DNA of 64,000 nucleotides from Streptomyces flaveus (GTDB lineage: Bacteria > Actinomycetota > Actinomycetes > Streptomycetales > Streptomycetaceae), in contig NZ_BMPQ01000009.1 of the NCBI RefSeq assembly GCF_014647675.1, positions 219,198-283,197 of the forward strand, given 5' to 3'. Positions 1 to 8,301 of the stretch are shown here, piece after piece (position 1 is the stretch's first letter; each line of letters begins with the position of its first letter). The notes below the pieces were generated by a model. That model was not told the DNA's origin, did not search any database, and saw only the letters and a program-made list of their open reading frames with translations. The position numbers and the translations under genes are program-made.

Positions 1-443
1 CATTCGGGAAAATCTCGGAGGATCGTTTTGGCGGATTCCTTTCGATCCTCGAGTGACAAGGGCAGGCCGTGTTTGATGTTGGACTCGACGGCCAGGAGGA
101 ACGCTTCTCTCGCCGTTCCTTTGAAGTAGATCACCTGGACCGTCGTACGGTTCTTCAGCCGGGCTGCCTGGAGCCGGTGCATTCCGTCGATGACCCTCAT
201 GGAGGAGTCGTGCACGAGGATCGGTGGTAAGTCGTCCAGATTTTCGGCCAGAAGATTGACGTGCTCGTGATTCATTCCGGAGAGGCGGATTGAATCGGCA
301 TCCTGCAGAGTGTCGATCGGGACGGTCACTGCCAACCCGCTGAAGTGGCTGCGTGACGGCAACCTGGTGAGGGATCTGGATGGCTTTGGCTGGTTGGTTT
401 CCAGGACGTCGATGCTGGTCGTGCCTTCTGTCTGGAACGTCAC
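1..443 (-). CDS. StrR/ParB-like cluster regulator, C-terminus cut by window edge
   Basis: The first 147 codons of a gene that runs off the left end. It starts at GTG (443-441) with an AGGAG ribosome site 6 bases upstream. The middle holds the ParB/StrR-type motif VIDGMHRLQAA (residues 84-94), after a segment typical of StrR-family activators (PIDTLQDADSIRLSGMN) in which a conserved loop precedes the DGMHR signature. StrR proteins are pathway-specific DNA-binding activators of antibiotic clusters; their helix-turn-helix lies further C-terminal and is not visible here. Codon 72 (230-228) is TTA, the rare leucine codon that makes translation depend on the bldA tRNA. Its position beside a phenazine cluster suggests it is the cluster activator. 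The family is seen in the motif; the target genes are inferred. Confidence 0.82.
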   Translation of the reverse strand, partial: MTFQTEGTTSIDVLETNQPKPSRSLTRLPSRSHFSGLAVTVPIDTLQDADSIRLSGMNHEHVNLLAENLDDLPPILVHDSSMRVIDGMHRLQAARLKNRTTVQVIYFKGTAREAFLLAVESNIKHGLPLSLEDRKESAKTILRDFPE

Positions 444-471
444 TTCCAACTCCTCATGTCACGCGATGCGC

Positions 472-489
472 ACGGTGAATATTCACCGT
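472..489. promoter_or_regulatory. 18-bp perfect palindrome upstream of the StrR-like gene
   Basis: ACGGTGAATATTCACCGT is a perfect 18-base palindrome lying 29-46 bases upstream of the GTG start of the StrR-like regulator, where an operator would overlap the promoter or 5' leader. It does not resemble the StrR-type repeat at 2090-2128, so a different regulator may bind here. The palindrome is read directly; the operator role is inferred. Confidence 0.5.
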
Positions 490-881
490 CGGGCTTTTGC
501 GTCCCCCCGCATGCAGGAACCGTCGAGGTGCGGCTGGAATATGCCAATAGATCGATGGATGACTGACCAGCACAACATCACCTCCGATACCTTCGCCCGA
601 TTGGTGTCAGCCCTCGATTACCCGCTCGAGGGTGCCCCAGGAGATCCAAGGGCACCTCAAGATTACCCTGGTATACCAATCTTTCAAATAGCCATGCAGC
701 CCCTTGCGCAATCTTGACGAGTGGAAAGCCGCTCTCAACACCACATCCGGAATAGCACCTTCCAGATGATGTCGATTTGCGTCGGATATCTCCAGTTCCC
801 GGCAGCTGGGCTGCTTTATGCGCAGATGTCGATCTATCCGGCATGACGATCACGGGCGCGTGCAGCGCAGCACCAGAGGCT
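490..881. other. Intergenic stretch without a supported gene
   Basis: About 390 bases between the regulator promoter and the end of the VOC gene. Open frames here have no family motif and no good ribosome site. A 6-bp inverted repeat AAGATT/AATCTT with a GGTATACC core sits at 659-683. I see nothing else that can be named. Confidence 0.5.
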
Positions 882-1280
882 TCACGCAGCTCCGTCCGCG
901 GTCTTCGCGGGTGAGGCAACGGCCACGCGATTCCCGTCAGGATCGGTGACGTAGGCCACCCGTTCCCCCCACGGCATGTCGACAGGCTCGCTCAGTACGG
1001 GTGCACCGGCCCTGCGGAGCCGTTCCACGGCGGCGTCGACCTCTTCGACGAAGACGAACATCTCCCACCGGTCCCCGCCGTTCGCGGAGTGGTCGCCGCG
1101 GGGCGCCGGCGGCGATATTCCCGAGACGGCGATCTCGGCCGGGCCCCGCCTCAGTCCGACAAACCCGGGTTCACCTGCGTCGGGATGCTGAGTGTGGCGC
1201 GCGAATCCAAGCTGTTCGTAGAACGCGGCGACGGCGGAGACCTGCCGGGTATGGACGACGGGGAACGCACGGAAGTCCAT
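882..1280 (-). CDS. VOC (glyoxalase/bleomycin-resistance fold) protein, possible phenazine self-resistance
   Basis: 132 residues, the usual length of a single-domain VOC protein. The N-terminus FPVVHTRQVSAVAAFYEQLG and the C-terminal VAYVTDPDGNRVAV are the two characteristic beta-alpha-beta-beta-beta module signatures. VOC proteins include metal-dependent enzymes and drug-binding resistance proteins. The Pantoea resistance protein EhpR, which binds D-alanylgriseoluteic acid, has this fold and size, and EhpF- and EhpG-like genes lie in this cluster. Self-protection by binding is therefore a reasonable inference, but it is not shown by the sequence. The gene starts 11 bases after the methyltransferase stop and is probably co-transcribed with it from the divergent promoter near 2.1 kb. 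Many chromosomal VOC proteins have no known role, so it could be unrelated. Confidence 0.8.
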   Translation of the reverse strand: MDFRAFPVVHTRQVSAVAAFYEQLGFARHTQHPDAGEPGFVGLRRGPAEIAVSGISPPAPRGDHSANGGDRWEMFVFVEEVDAAVERLRRAGAPVLSEPVDMPWGERVAYVTDPDGNRVAVASPAKTADGAA

Positions 1281-1291
1281 GGCGTCACCGC

Positions 1292-1981
1292 TCAGACGGT
1301 CTGCCGGTCGGCGTACACCAGCCAGACCGGCAGCCGGGTGCGGCCTCGTTCGTCCAGCTCGGGATGGGAACCTAGCTTCTCGAAGAACGTCTTCACGGGG
1401 GCGGCCACGCCCGCGAACACCCCCTGGGACAGATGAGTGACGTCCCAGCCGGCGTCGGTCAGGGTGGTACGCACATCCCGCTCGGTCACGGACAGCGGAG
1501 CCGGCATCCCTCCGGGGACATCGGCGAAGCAGAGCATGCTCAGACGCGCGCCGGGCTTCGTGGCGCGGTGCAGCGCGCTGACGTAACGCCGACGGTGCGG
1601 CCCTTCCAGCGTGTGGAACAACGCGCTGTCAAGCACGCTGTCGAACCGCCCCTCATATCCGGCCAGGACGGTTGCGTCTGCGACGGCGAACTCGATATCC
1701 AGACCCTCGGCACGCCTCTTGGCCTGCTCGATGGCCGCAGATGCGGCGTCGACGGCGGTCACGCGGTAATCGCGTCCGGCGAGGAATACGGCATTGTCAC
1801 CCGGACCGCACCCAATATCGAGAACATCACCGCTGAAACGTCCGGCGCGCTCCATTTCGATCACGGCAGGCTGCGCCTCGCCGATGTCCCACGGAACGCT
1901 TTTGATAGCGGCTCCGGGCAGCAGATCTCCGCCCTCATACACTGCGTTGAAGTCGGCCTCGGCAAAATCGTACTGACCCAT
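1292..1981 (-). CDS. Class I SAM-dependent methyltransferase
   Basis: 229 residues. The SAM-binding motif I VLDIGCGPGDN spans residues 53-63, followed by the acidic motif II end VTAVDAAS and a motif near FAVADAT, all typical of Rossmann-type class I methyltransferases of the UbiE/Tam kind. It is the first gene of a minus-strand pair with the VOC gene and is transcribed away from the main phenazine operon, sharing the promoter region that carries the StrR-like inverted repeat. A role in O- or N-methylation of the phenazine is plausible because griseoluteic-type phenazines carry a methoxy group. The sequence does not fix the acceptor, and detoxifying methylation is an alternative. Confidence 0.85.
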   Translation of the reverse strand: MGQYDFAEADFNAVYEGGDLLPGAAIKSVPWDIGEAQPAVIEMERAGRFSGDVLDIGCGPGDNAVFLAGRDYRVTAVDAASAAIEQAKRRAEGLDIEFAVADATVLAGYEGRFDSVLDSALFHTLEGPHRRRYVSALHRATKPGARLSMLCFADVPGGMPAPLSVTERDVRTTLTDAGWDVTHLSQGVFAGVAAPVKTFFEKLGSHPELDERGRTRLPVWLVYADRQTV

Positions 1982-2089
1982 CGAGGAGTCCTTTCGGTGA
2001 AATTCAGGTGAACTGGTTACCGGATCCGGAACGATGCTCTTCGACAGTATCTACGTCTTGGGCGGCGCACGGAAGAACACCCCGGCCAC

Positions 2090-2128
2090 CCGGTGTCCAA
2101 CCGGTGAGGTTCCCCGGTTGGACACCGG
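2090..2128. promoter_or_regulatory. StrR-type operator: perfect inverted repeat in the divergent promoter
   Basis: Two perfect 15-bp arms (2090-2104 and 2114-2128) are separated by 9 bases. Trimmed to the StrR layout this is GTCCAACCG, 11 bases, CGGTTGGAC. The known StrR consensus is GTTCGACTG-N11-CAGTCGAAC, so arm length and spacer match exactly and 6 of 9 arm bases agree. It lies between the methyltransferase (minus strand) and the SDR gene (plus strand) and so could control both arms of the cluster. The repeat is seen; binding by the StrR-like protein at the left edge is inferred. Confidence 0.75.
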
Positions 2129-2274
2129 AAGCATGGTATGAGCACCGAATTTCCGCGGCATGGACACAGGCCCGGATCTTCGTAATGAATAGACCCCAGT
2201 ATCTGCCGTCCCCGCTGTGCGGAGCCGGCGCAAGTGCCGTGCGACAAGGGCAAGACAAGGCAAGGGGGACTCTT

Positions 2275-3087
2275 GTGCCCGCAAAGGTCTGGTTCATCAC
2301 AGGAACGTCCCGTGGATTCGGCAGAGTGTGGGCACAGGCTGCCCTGGAACGCGGTGACCGGGTCGCCGCGACCGCCCGCTCCCTCGCGTCCATCGACGAT
2401 CTCGCCGTGAAATACGGCGACGCCGTGCAATTGCTGTCTTTGGATGTCTCCGACCGCGAGGCCGTCCGGGCCGCGGTAACCGCGGCCCACGAGCGGTTCG
2501 GAAGGCTGGACGTCGTGGTCAACAATGCCGGGTACGGGCTATTCGGCGCAGTCGAGGATGTGACGGAGGAGCAGGCACGGGCCCAATTCGATACAAACTT
2601 CTTCGGCACGCTCTGGGTCACTCAGGCCGTGCTGCCGATCCTGCGGTCCCAGGGCGACGGACACATTCTGAACATGTCCAGCATCGCCGGTATCGCCTCC
2701 TGGCCCATGCTCGGTCTCTATCACGCGTCCAAATGGGCGATTGAGGGGCTGGGCGACTCGCTGGCACAGGAAGTGGCCCGTTTCGGCATCCGCGTCACCC
2801 TCGTGGAACCCGGGCCCTACCGCACCGACTGGCGCGGAAGTTCGGCTGTGTGGGCCGAACCCGGGGCCGCGTACGCCGAGTGGGCCGAGGCCCCGTCGGC
2901 CGGATCCCTGCCGGGCGATCCGGCAGCCACCGCGGGCCCGCTCATGGAGATCGTCGACTCACCGGACCCGCCGCTGCGCGTCTTCCTCGGCGCCTCCGCG
3001 CTGGACACCGCGCGCAGGGTGTACGAGGACCGGATCCACACCTGGGAACAGTGGGACCCGGTGGCCAGGGCAGCCCAGGGCGACTGA
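2275..3087 (+). CDS. Short-chain dehydrogenase/reductase
   Basis: 270 residues from the GTG at 2275; the open frame extends upstream but the homology begins here. Classical SDR features are present: the nucleotide-binding TGTSRGFG (residues 9-16), NNAG (83-86), the catalytic serine region NMSS (133-136) and Y149-x3-K153. It is the first gene of the plus-strand phenazine operon, about 150 bases downstream of the StrR-like operator. A likely job is reduction of a formyl group on the phenazine made by the EhpF/EhpG pair, giving a hydroxymethyl group as in griseoluteic acid. That substrate is inferred from context. The tail after residue 190 resembles the uncharacterised oxidoreductase branch with EPGPYRTDW. 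Confidence 0.88.
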   Translation: MPAKVWFITGTSRGFGRVWAQAALERGDRVAATARSLASIDDLAVKYGDAVQLLSLDVSDREAVRAAVTAAHERFGRLDVVVNNAGYGLFGAVEDVTEEQARAQFDTNFFGTLWVTQAVLPILRSQGDGHILNMSSIAGIASWPMLGLYHASKWAIEGLGDSLAQEVARFGIRVTLVEPGPYRTDWRGSSAVWAEPGAAYAEWAEAPSAGSLPGDPAATAGPLMEIVDSPDPPLRVFLGASALDTARRVYEDRIHTWEQWDPVARAAQGD

Positions 3088-3244
3088 TCCCCGCAGCCGC
3101 AGCGCGGCTGCCCACCACCTGCCCGACATGACTCGCCCGACTCGTGCGCTCGCCCCGCTCCCTGAGCCGCGAGAACACGACTTCGCAGGCCGACCCGGCG
3201 CCTTCGGCGGCTTCGGGGCCGACAGAACACGAAAGGAATCGAGT

Positions 3245-4456
3245 GTGCTGGTAGACACAGACGCCGTCGCGGCGGAGCGGTCCCCGGACCGCACCGAGTT
3301 GGTGGCACGAGCGGCCGCTCTGCGCGAGCGGCTCTGGGAGGCTGCCGCGGAGGCCGACCGCACGCACCGTCTGACCGACGAGGCCGTGACGGCGCTCACC
3401 GAGTCAGGACTCATGCGGCTGATGACCCCGAAGCGGCTGGGTGGTCACCAGACCGACATCCGAACGCTGCTGGAAGTCGCTGTCGAAGTCGGCCGCGGCT
3501 GCTGCTCCGCGGCATGGGTCACCGGCGTCGTGAACGCCGGGAACTTCGTGGTGTCGCTGTTCCCGGAAGCGGCCCAGGACGAGGTGTGGGGCGGAAATCC
3601 GGACGCCCGGACGGCGTTCGTCCTGGGCAGGCCCTCGAACGGGGTCGAGGAGACGGAGGGCGGCGTGCTCATCAGCGGCCAGTGGCCCTACGCCTCCGGC
3701 TCCCTGCATGCGGAGTGGATGGGCGGCCTCGTCGTCGACGGCGCCGACGCCGGCAAACCGGTCGTGCAGTTCGCCCTCATGCCAATGGACGAGCTGTCGG
3801 TCAAGGACACCTGGCACTTCGCCGGCATGCGGGGGACCGGCAGCAACACCGTGGTCGCCGAACGCGTCTTCGTTCCCCGGCACCGTCTTCTGCCGTATGT
3901 GCCGGTCCTCAACGGTGAGACGGACGGCCTGATCGACGCCGGCCACCGTTACCGGAACAGCTTCACCGGGATCTTCTGCGTCGGCCTGATCGGATCGCTC
4001 ATCGGCGGCGCGGACGCGGCGTTCCGTTACGTCCAGGAGAAGGCGTCGACCCGGCCCGTGGCCGGTTCCACCTATGCGAAACAGACCGAGTCGCCGACCC
4101 TGCAGCTCGATCTGGCGGCCGCCGCGACGAAGATCGAATCCGCCAGGCTGCTCGCGACGGCCCTCACGGACCGCATCGACCGGTTCGCCTCGGCGGGCGA
4201 GAACCCGGATGTCGTCACGCGGGCCCGTGCGCGCATGGACTCCACGCAGGTCACCCAGCTCTGCCGGGAAGCGGTGGACATCCTGCTCACCGCCTATGGC
4301 TCGTCGGCCTTCGCCGAGTCCAATCCGCTCCAGCGGATCTGGCGCGACGTCAATGTCGGCAGCCGGCACGCCGGCTTCGGCATGGGCATCCCGCAGCAGG
4401 TCTACGGCCGTGCGCTGGTCGGCAAGGACCCGCGGGAGATCAGCCTCCTGGTGTGA
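3245..4456 (+). CDS. Acyl-CoA dehydrogenase-fold flavin monooxygenase
   Basis: 403 residues from GTG 3245, which has AAAGGA 8 bases upstream; the longer open frame overlaps the SDR gene and is not the real start. The protein has the acyl-CoA dehydrogenase fold of group D flavin monooxygenases (HsaA/HpaB type): an N-terminal helical domain with LMRLMTPKRLGG, a middle sheet domain with SGQWPYASGS and WHFAGMRGTGS, and a helical end with WRDVNVGSRHAGF. Such enzymes hydroxylate aromatic rings using reduced flavin from a separate reductase, and a matching flavin reductase lies at 9035-9556. Hydroxylation of the phenazine ring before methylation is the inferred role. A true acyl-CoA dehydrogenase is unlikely from context. 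Confidence 0.85.
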   Translation: MLVDTDAVAAERSPDRTELVARAAALRERLWEAAAEADRTHRLTDEAVTALTESGLMRLMTPKRLGGHQTDIRTLLEVAVEVGRGCCSAAWVTGVVNAGNFVVSLFPEAAQDEVWGGNPDARTAFVLGRPSNGVEETEGGVLISGQWPYASGSLHAEWMGGLVVDGADAGKPVVQFALMPMDELSVKDTWHFAGMRGTGSNTVVAERVFVPRHRLLPYVPVLNGETDGLIDAGHRYRNSFTGIFCVGLIGSLIGGADAAFRYVQEKASTRPVAGSTYAKQTESPTLQLDLAAAATKIESARLLATALTDRIDRFASAGENPDVVTRARARMDSTQVTQLCREAVDILLTAYGSSAFAESNPLQRIWRDVNVGSRHAGFGMGIPQQVYGRALVGKDPREISLLV

Positions 4457-4553
4457 GGCCGGCAAAGGCTCCGGCCGGGCGCCGGACGCATGGCTACGCA
4501 CGTCCGTCTGCGGCGCTCGAAACCTTCGCAGCGCCTGACAAAGGAGATGCCTG

Positions 4554-5177
4554 ATGGCTGGCATACCGCCCGTCGCATCCTATTCACTGCCGACCAAAGG
4601 CGAGTTGCCCGGGAACCTCGCCCAGTGGACCCCGGCCCCGGAGCGCGCGGTGCTGCTCGTCCACGACATGCAGCACTACTTCCTCAAGCCGCTCCCCGAC
4701 CCCCTGCGCAGCCAACTCATATACAACACAGCACAGTTGAGGAAACGCTGCGCCGCGCTGGGAGTGCCGACCGCATACACCGCGCAGCCCGGCGGGATGA
4801 CCGACGAGCAACGCGGGCTGCTCAAGGACTTCTGGGGCCCCGGAATGCGTACCGAGCCCGCCGACCGCGAGGTGGTGGCCGAGCTCGCGCCCGCCGCGGA
4901 AGACCGGACCTTCACGAAATGGCGGTACAGCGGCTTCTTCCGGTCCGAACTGCTGGAGTGGATACGGGAGTCGGGCCGCGATCAGATCATCCTGTGCGGC
5001 GTCTACGCGCACGTCGGCCTGCTGGCCACCGCGCTGGAGGCGTTCGCCAACGACATCCAGCCGTTCCTGGTGGCGGATGCCGTCGGCGACTTCTCCGCCG
5101 CGTACCACCGGCTCGCCATGGATTACGTGGCACAACGCTGCGGGATGGTCCTCCCGGCCGGGGAGGTGCTCGCATGA
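4554..5177 (+). CDS. phzD: PhzD, 2-amino-2-deoxyisochorismate hydrolase
   Basis: 207 residues, the length of Pseudomonas PhzD. It hydrolyses 2-amino-2-deoxyisochorismate to trans-2,3-dihydro-3-hydroxyanthranilate and pyruvate. The catalytic residues fall at the same numbers as in the characterised enzyme: D38 in LLVHDMQ and K122 in TKWRYSGFF. QPGGMTDEQRGLLKDFWGPG is a near-identical family block, and LCGVYAHVG replaces the cysteine segment of ordinary isochorismatases. AAAGGAG precedes the ATG. The gene overlaps phzE by ATGA, so the two consecutive pathway enzymes are translationally coupled. Confidence 0.97.
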   Translation: MAGIPPVASYSLPTKGELPGNLAQWTPAPERAVLLVHDMQHYFLKPLPDPLRSQLIYNTAQLRKRCAALGVPTAYTAQPGGMTDEQRGLLKDFWGPGMRTEPADREVVAELAPAAEDRTFTKWRYSGFFRSELLEWIRESGRDQIILCGVYAHVGLLATALEAFANDIQPFLVADAVGDFSAAYHRLAMDYVAQRCGMVLPAGEVLA

Positions 5178-7081
5178 CGGCGCGCGATGAGACCACCGGT
5201 TCTGGACTGCTCGACCGGATTCTCGCCCTTGAGTCTTCCGCCGAGCTCTCCGCCTTCGCGCTGCTTCATCGGCCGGACAGCGGTGGTTCGGGCACGGTTG
5301 ACGTACTCGTGGGCGATGTGTCCACGCATGCCTCGCTGGCCGGCATCCCGCTCCCAGAAATCCCGGCCGGGAGCAGTGGCCCGGCACACGAGGTTCTCGC
5401 GGTCGTCCCCTACCGGCAGATCGCCGAACGAGGGTTCACCGTGCACGACGACGGGGCCCCGCTGATGGCCATGACCATCACCGGTCAGGAAACCACGACG
5501 CTGCCCGAACTCATGAGCAAGGTCTCCGACCTGCCGGTGCGGCTGGCCGGCGGGCGATTCGATGTGGCGGACGACGAGTACGCCGACATCGTCCATCGGA
5601 TCGTCAAGGACGAGATCGGCACCGGTTCGGGCTCCAACTTTGTGATCAAACGTTCCTTTCTGGCCGACATCGGCGACTACTCCCCGAGGACCGCCCTGTC
5701 GCTGTTCTGCCGACTGCTGAGCCGTGAGGAGGGTGCGTACTGGACCTTCGCCATCCACCTCGAAGGACGGACCTTCGTCGGCGCCACCCCCGAGCGCCAC
5801 ATCTCGCTCAGCGGCGGCACCGCCGTGATGAACCCGATCAGCGGCACCTACCGCTACCCGCCGACCGGCCCGACCCTCCAGGGCATCACCGAGTTCCTCG
5901 CCGACCGCAAAGAGACCGACGAGCTCTACATGGTGCTCGACGAAGAACTCAAGATGATGGCGCGGATCTGCGACGACGGTGGTCGGGTCGTCGGGCCCTA
6001 CCTCAAGGAGATGGCGCGGCTGGCACACACCGAGTACTTCATCGAGGGCCGGACCGGGCGGGACATACGCGAGATCCTGCACGAGACGATGTTCGCCCCG
6101 ACGGTCACCGGCAGTCCGCTGGAGAGCGCCGCCCGCATCATTCGGCGCTACGAGCCGGAAGGGCGCGGTTACTACGGTGGAATCGCGGCGCTGATCGGCC
6201 ACGACGCCAATGGTGAGCGCGTCCTCGACTCCGCCATCCTCATCCGCACCGCCGATATCGATCCGGAAGGCCGGATACGCATCGGCGTCGGTGCGACGCT
6301 CGTACGTCACTCGGACCGGGACGCGGAGGTCGCGGAGACCCACGCCAAGGTGTCCGGACTGCTCGCCGCCTGGGAAACCGAGGAGAACACCCGCTTCAGT
6401 ACCCATCCCGAGGTCCGCGCGGCACTGGAGCGTCGCAACACGGGGATTGCTGACTTCTGGTTGCGGGACGACTCGGACCGGTCCGAGGAATCCATCGGGC
6501 TGGCAGGGATCCGGGCCCTCGTCATCGACGCCGAGGACACCTTCACCGCGATGATGAGCCAACAGCTCGTTGCGCTGGGTCTGTCGGTGACGACCCGGCG
6601 CTTCGACGAGCCGTACTCCTTCGACGGGAACGACATCGTCGTACTGGGACCCGGACCCGGCGACCCCCGCGCAGTGGACAACCCGAGGATCGCCCATCTT
6701 CGGTCGGCGGTGGACGCCCTGCTCACCGAGCGCCGCCCCTTCGTGGCCGTGTGCCTGAGCCATCAGGTGCTCAGCCTGCGACTCGGGCTCGACCTGGTCC
6801 GCCGGGACATCCCCAACCAGGGGGTGCAGCGGGAGATCGACCTGTTCGGCGGCCGGGAACGGGTGGGTTTCTACAACACCTACGCCGCGCACAGTGCCGA
6901 GGACAAGCTGGCCCCCGAAGAGTTCGGCCCGGTGCACGTCAGCCGCGATCGTGAGACCCATGAGGTGCACGCGCTGCGCGGCCCGCACTTCTCGTCCATG
7001 CAGTTCCACGCCGAGTCGGTACTCACCGTCGATGGTCCCCGTATCACCGCGGCAGCAGTCCGGGAGGCGTTGGGCCGATGA
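5174..7081 (+). CDS. phzE: PhzE, 2-amino-2-deoxyisochorismate synthase
   Basis: 635 residues starting at ATG 5174 within the phzD stop. It makes 2-amino-2-deoxyisochorismate from chorismate and glutamine. The N-terminal two-thirds is an anthranilate-synthase-like chorismate-binding domain (GATPERHIS, MNPISGTYR, DRKETDELYMVLDEE, YYGGIAALIG). The C-terminal third is a fused class I glutamine amidotransferase with nucleophile C527 in VAVCLSHQV and the QFHAES histidine/glutamate pair. This fusion order is the PhzE pattern. The amidotransferase motif VCLSHQ instead of VCLGHQ is also normal for PhzE. It overlaps the next small gene by ATGA. Confidence 0.97.
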   Translation: MTARDETTGSGLLDRILALESSAELSAFALLHRPDSGGSGTVDVLVGDVSTHASLAGIPLPEIPAGSSGPAHEVLAVVPYRQIAERGFTVHDDGAPLMAMTITGQETTTLPELMSKVSDLPVRLAGGRFDVADDEYADIVHRIVKDEIGTGSGSNFVIKRSFLADIGDYSPRTALSLFCRLLSREEGAYWTFAIHLEGRTFVGATPERHISLSGGTAVMNPISGTYRYPPTGPTLQGITEFLADRKETDELYMVLDEELKMMARICDDGGRVVGPYLKEMARLAHTEYFIEGRTGRDIREILHETMFAPTVTGSPLESAARIIRRYEPEGRGYYGGIAALIGHDANGERVLDSAILIRTADIDPEGRIRIGVGATLVRHSDRDAEVAETHAKVSGLLAAWETEENTRFSTHPEVRAALERRNTGIADFWLRDDSDRSEESIGLAGIRALVIDAEDTFTAMMSQQLVALGLSVTTRRFDEPYSFDGNDIVVLGPGPGDPRAVDNPRIAHLRSAVDALLTERRPFVAVCLSHQVLSLRLGLDLVRRDIPNQGVQREIDLFGGRERVGFYNTYAAHSAEDKLAPEEFGPVHVSRDRETHEVHALRGPHFSSMQFHAESVLTVDGPRITAAAVREALGR

Positions 7082-7413
7082 GGGTCGACATCGCATGGTG
7101 GGATCTGGACGGATCCCCGCAGACCATCGAATCCCTCCGCGAACACCTGCGGAACGAAGCCGTCGGGCCGTGGACGAAGGTGCCCGGTCTGCTGTTGAAG
7201 TTGTGGATGGCCGACAGCGGGGCCAATCGCTGGGGCGCGGTGATGCTCTGGGAGGCGGACCGCCCAGCGGACGGGGCGCTGCCGGCCAACCGCGCGGCCG
7301 AGCTGATCGGTGGGCCGCCCACCCACCGCGAGCGGTTCGAGATCGAGGCCACGGTCGAGGGAATCCACTCGCTCCCCGCCCTCCACGGTCTCGGCCACGC
7401 GCTCATGGTCTGA
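7078..7413 (+). CDS. Small YdhR-like alpha-beta-barrel protein inserted between phzE and phzF
   Basis: 111 residues. The pattern VPGLLLKLWMADSGANRWG followed by an AVMLWEAD strand resembles the YdhR-type ferredoxin-like dimers sometimes called putative monooxygenases, in which a strand-helix core ends with a short edge strand. The ATG lies inside the phzE stop (ATGA), so it is translated with phzE. In classical phz operons phzF follows phzE directly, and I do not recognise this protein as a standard phenazine gene. Possible roles are a cofactor-free oxidation step or protection of unstable dihydrophenazine intermediates. Both are guesses from fold and position only. Confidence 0.7.
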   Translation: MRVDIAWWDLDGSPQTIESLREHLRNEAVGPWTKVPGLLLKLWMADSGANRWGAVMLWEADRPADGALPANRAAELIGGPPTHRERFEIEATVEGIHSLPALHGLGHALMV

Positions 7414-7452
7414 GTCCTCCCACACCCCCACAACCCCGCCAGGAGTCTGCCT

Positions 7453-8292
7453 GTGCACGAGTACATGGTCGTGGACGCCTTCGCCCGCAAGCCGCTCGAA
7501 GGCAACCCGGTGGCCGTCTTTTTCGACAGCGCCGACCTGACAGCCGACACGATGCAGCGCATCGCCCGGGAGATGAACCTCTCCGAGGTCACCTTCGTCC
7601 TGCCGGCCGAGGGCTCCGGCGACGTCCGGATAAGGATCTTCACCCCGGTCAACGAACTGCCCTTCGCGGGACACCCGATGCTCGGCACCGCCGTAGCCCT
7701 GGGCCTCACCATGAAGCAGGACCGGCTGCGGATCGAGACGGCCATGGGTGTCATCCCGTGCGAGATCGTGCTGGACAACGAGGACGACTCGGTGGCCGTC
7801 CGTATGCGCCAGCCCGTCCCCACCTGGCAGCCCTACGAACACGAGGCGGCACTGCTGGCCGCGCTCGGCGTCGACTCCTCGACCGCCAGGGTCGAGATCT
7901 ACCGCAATGGTCCCCGACATGTCTTCGTCGGGCTGGAGAGCGTGGCGGCACTGTCCGCGCTGCACCCCGACCACCGGGCGCTGGCCCAGTTTCCCGACAT
8001 GGCCGCCAACTGCTTCGCGGGCGAGGGCACCCACTGGCGCACGCGGATGTTCTCCCCGGCGTACGGCGTGGTCGAGGACGCGGCGACCGGGTCGGCCGCG
8101 GGGCCGCTGGCCATTCACCTCGCCCGGCACGGCCACGTCGCGTACGGCGAGGACATCAAGATCCTCCAGGGCGTCGAAATGGGCAGGCCCTCGCTCATGC
8201 GGGCCACCGCCGACGGCACGGGCGACCACGTCAGCGCCGTACACGTCGGGGGCCATGGCACAGTCGTCGCCCGCGGCACCATCTGCGTCTAA
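7453..8292 (+). CDS. phzF: PhzF, DHHA isomerase
   Basis: 279 residues from GTG 7453, with AGGAG 9 bases upstream. It isomerises trans-2,3-dihydro-3-hydroxyanthranilate to the aminoketone that dimerises to the phenazine scaffold. The diaminopimelate-epimerase-like two-lobed fold is clear: the catalytic E45 in MNLSEVTFVL, GHPMLGTA (H74) and the second-lobe signature VVEDAATGSAAGPLAIHLARHG are all present and nearly identical to Pseudomonas PhzF. Cytoplasmic; acts after PhzD and before PhzB. Confidence 0.97.
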   Translation: MHEYMVVDAFARKPLEGNPVAVFFDSADLTADTMQRIAREMNLSEVTFVLPAEGSGDVRIRIFTPVNELPFAGHPMLGTAVALGLTMKQDRLRIETAMGVIPCEIVLDNEDDSVAVRMRQPVPTWQPYEHEAALLAALGVDSSTARVEIYRNGPRHVFVGLESVAALSALHPDHRALAQFPDMAANCFAGEGTHWRTRMFSPAYGVVEDAATGSAAGPLAIHLARHGHVAYGEDIKILQGVEMGRPSLMRATADGTGDHVSAVHVGGHGTVVARGTICV

Positions 8293-8301
8293 GGAGATCG
8301 T

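Noticed and set aside
578..919. 113-residue minus-strand open frame beside the VOC gene
   Set aside because: No ribosome site, no family pattern, and it overlaps the end of the VOC gene.
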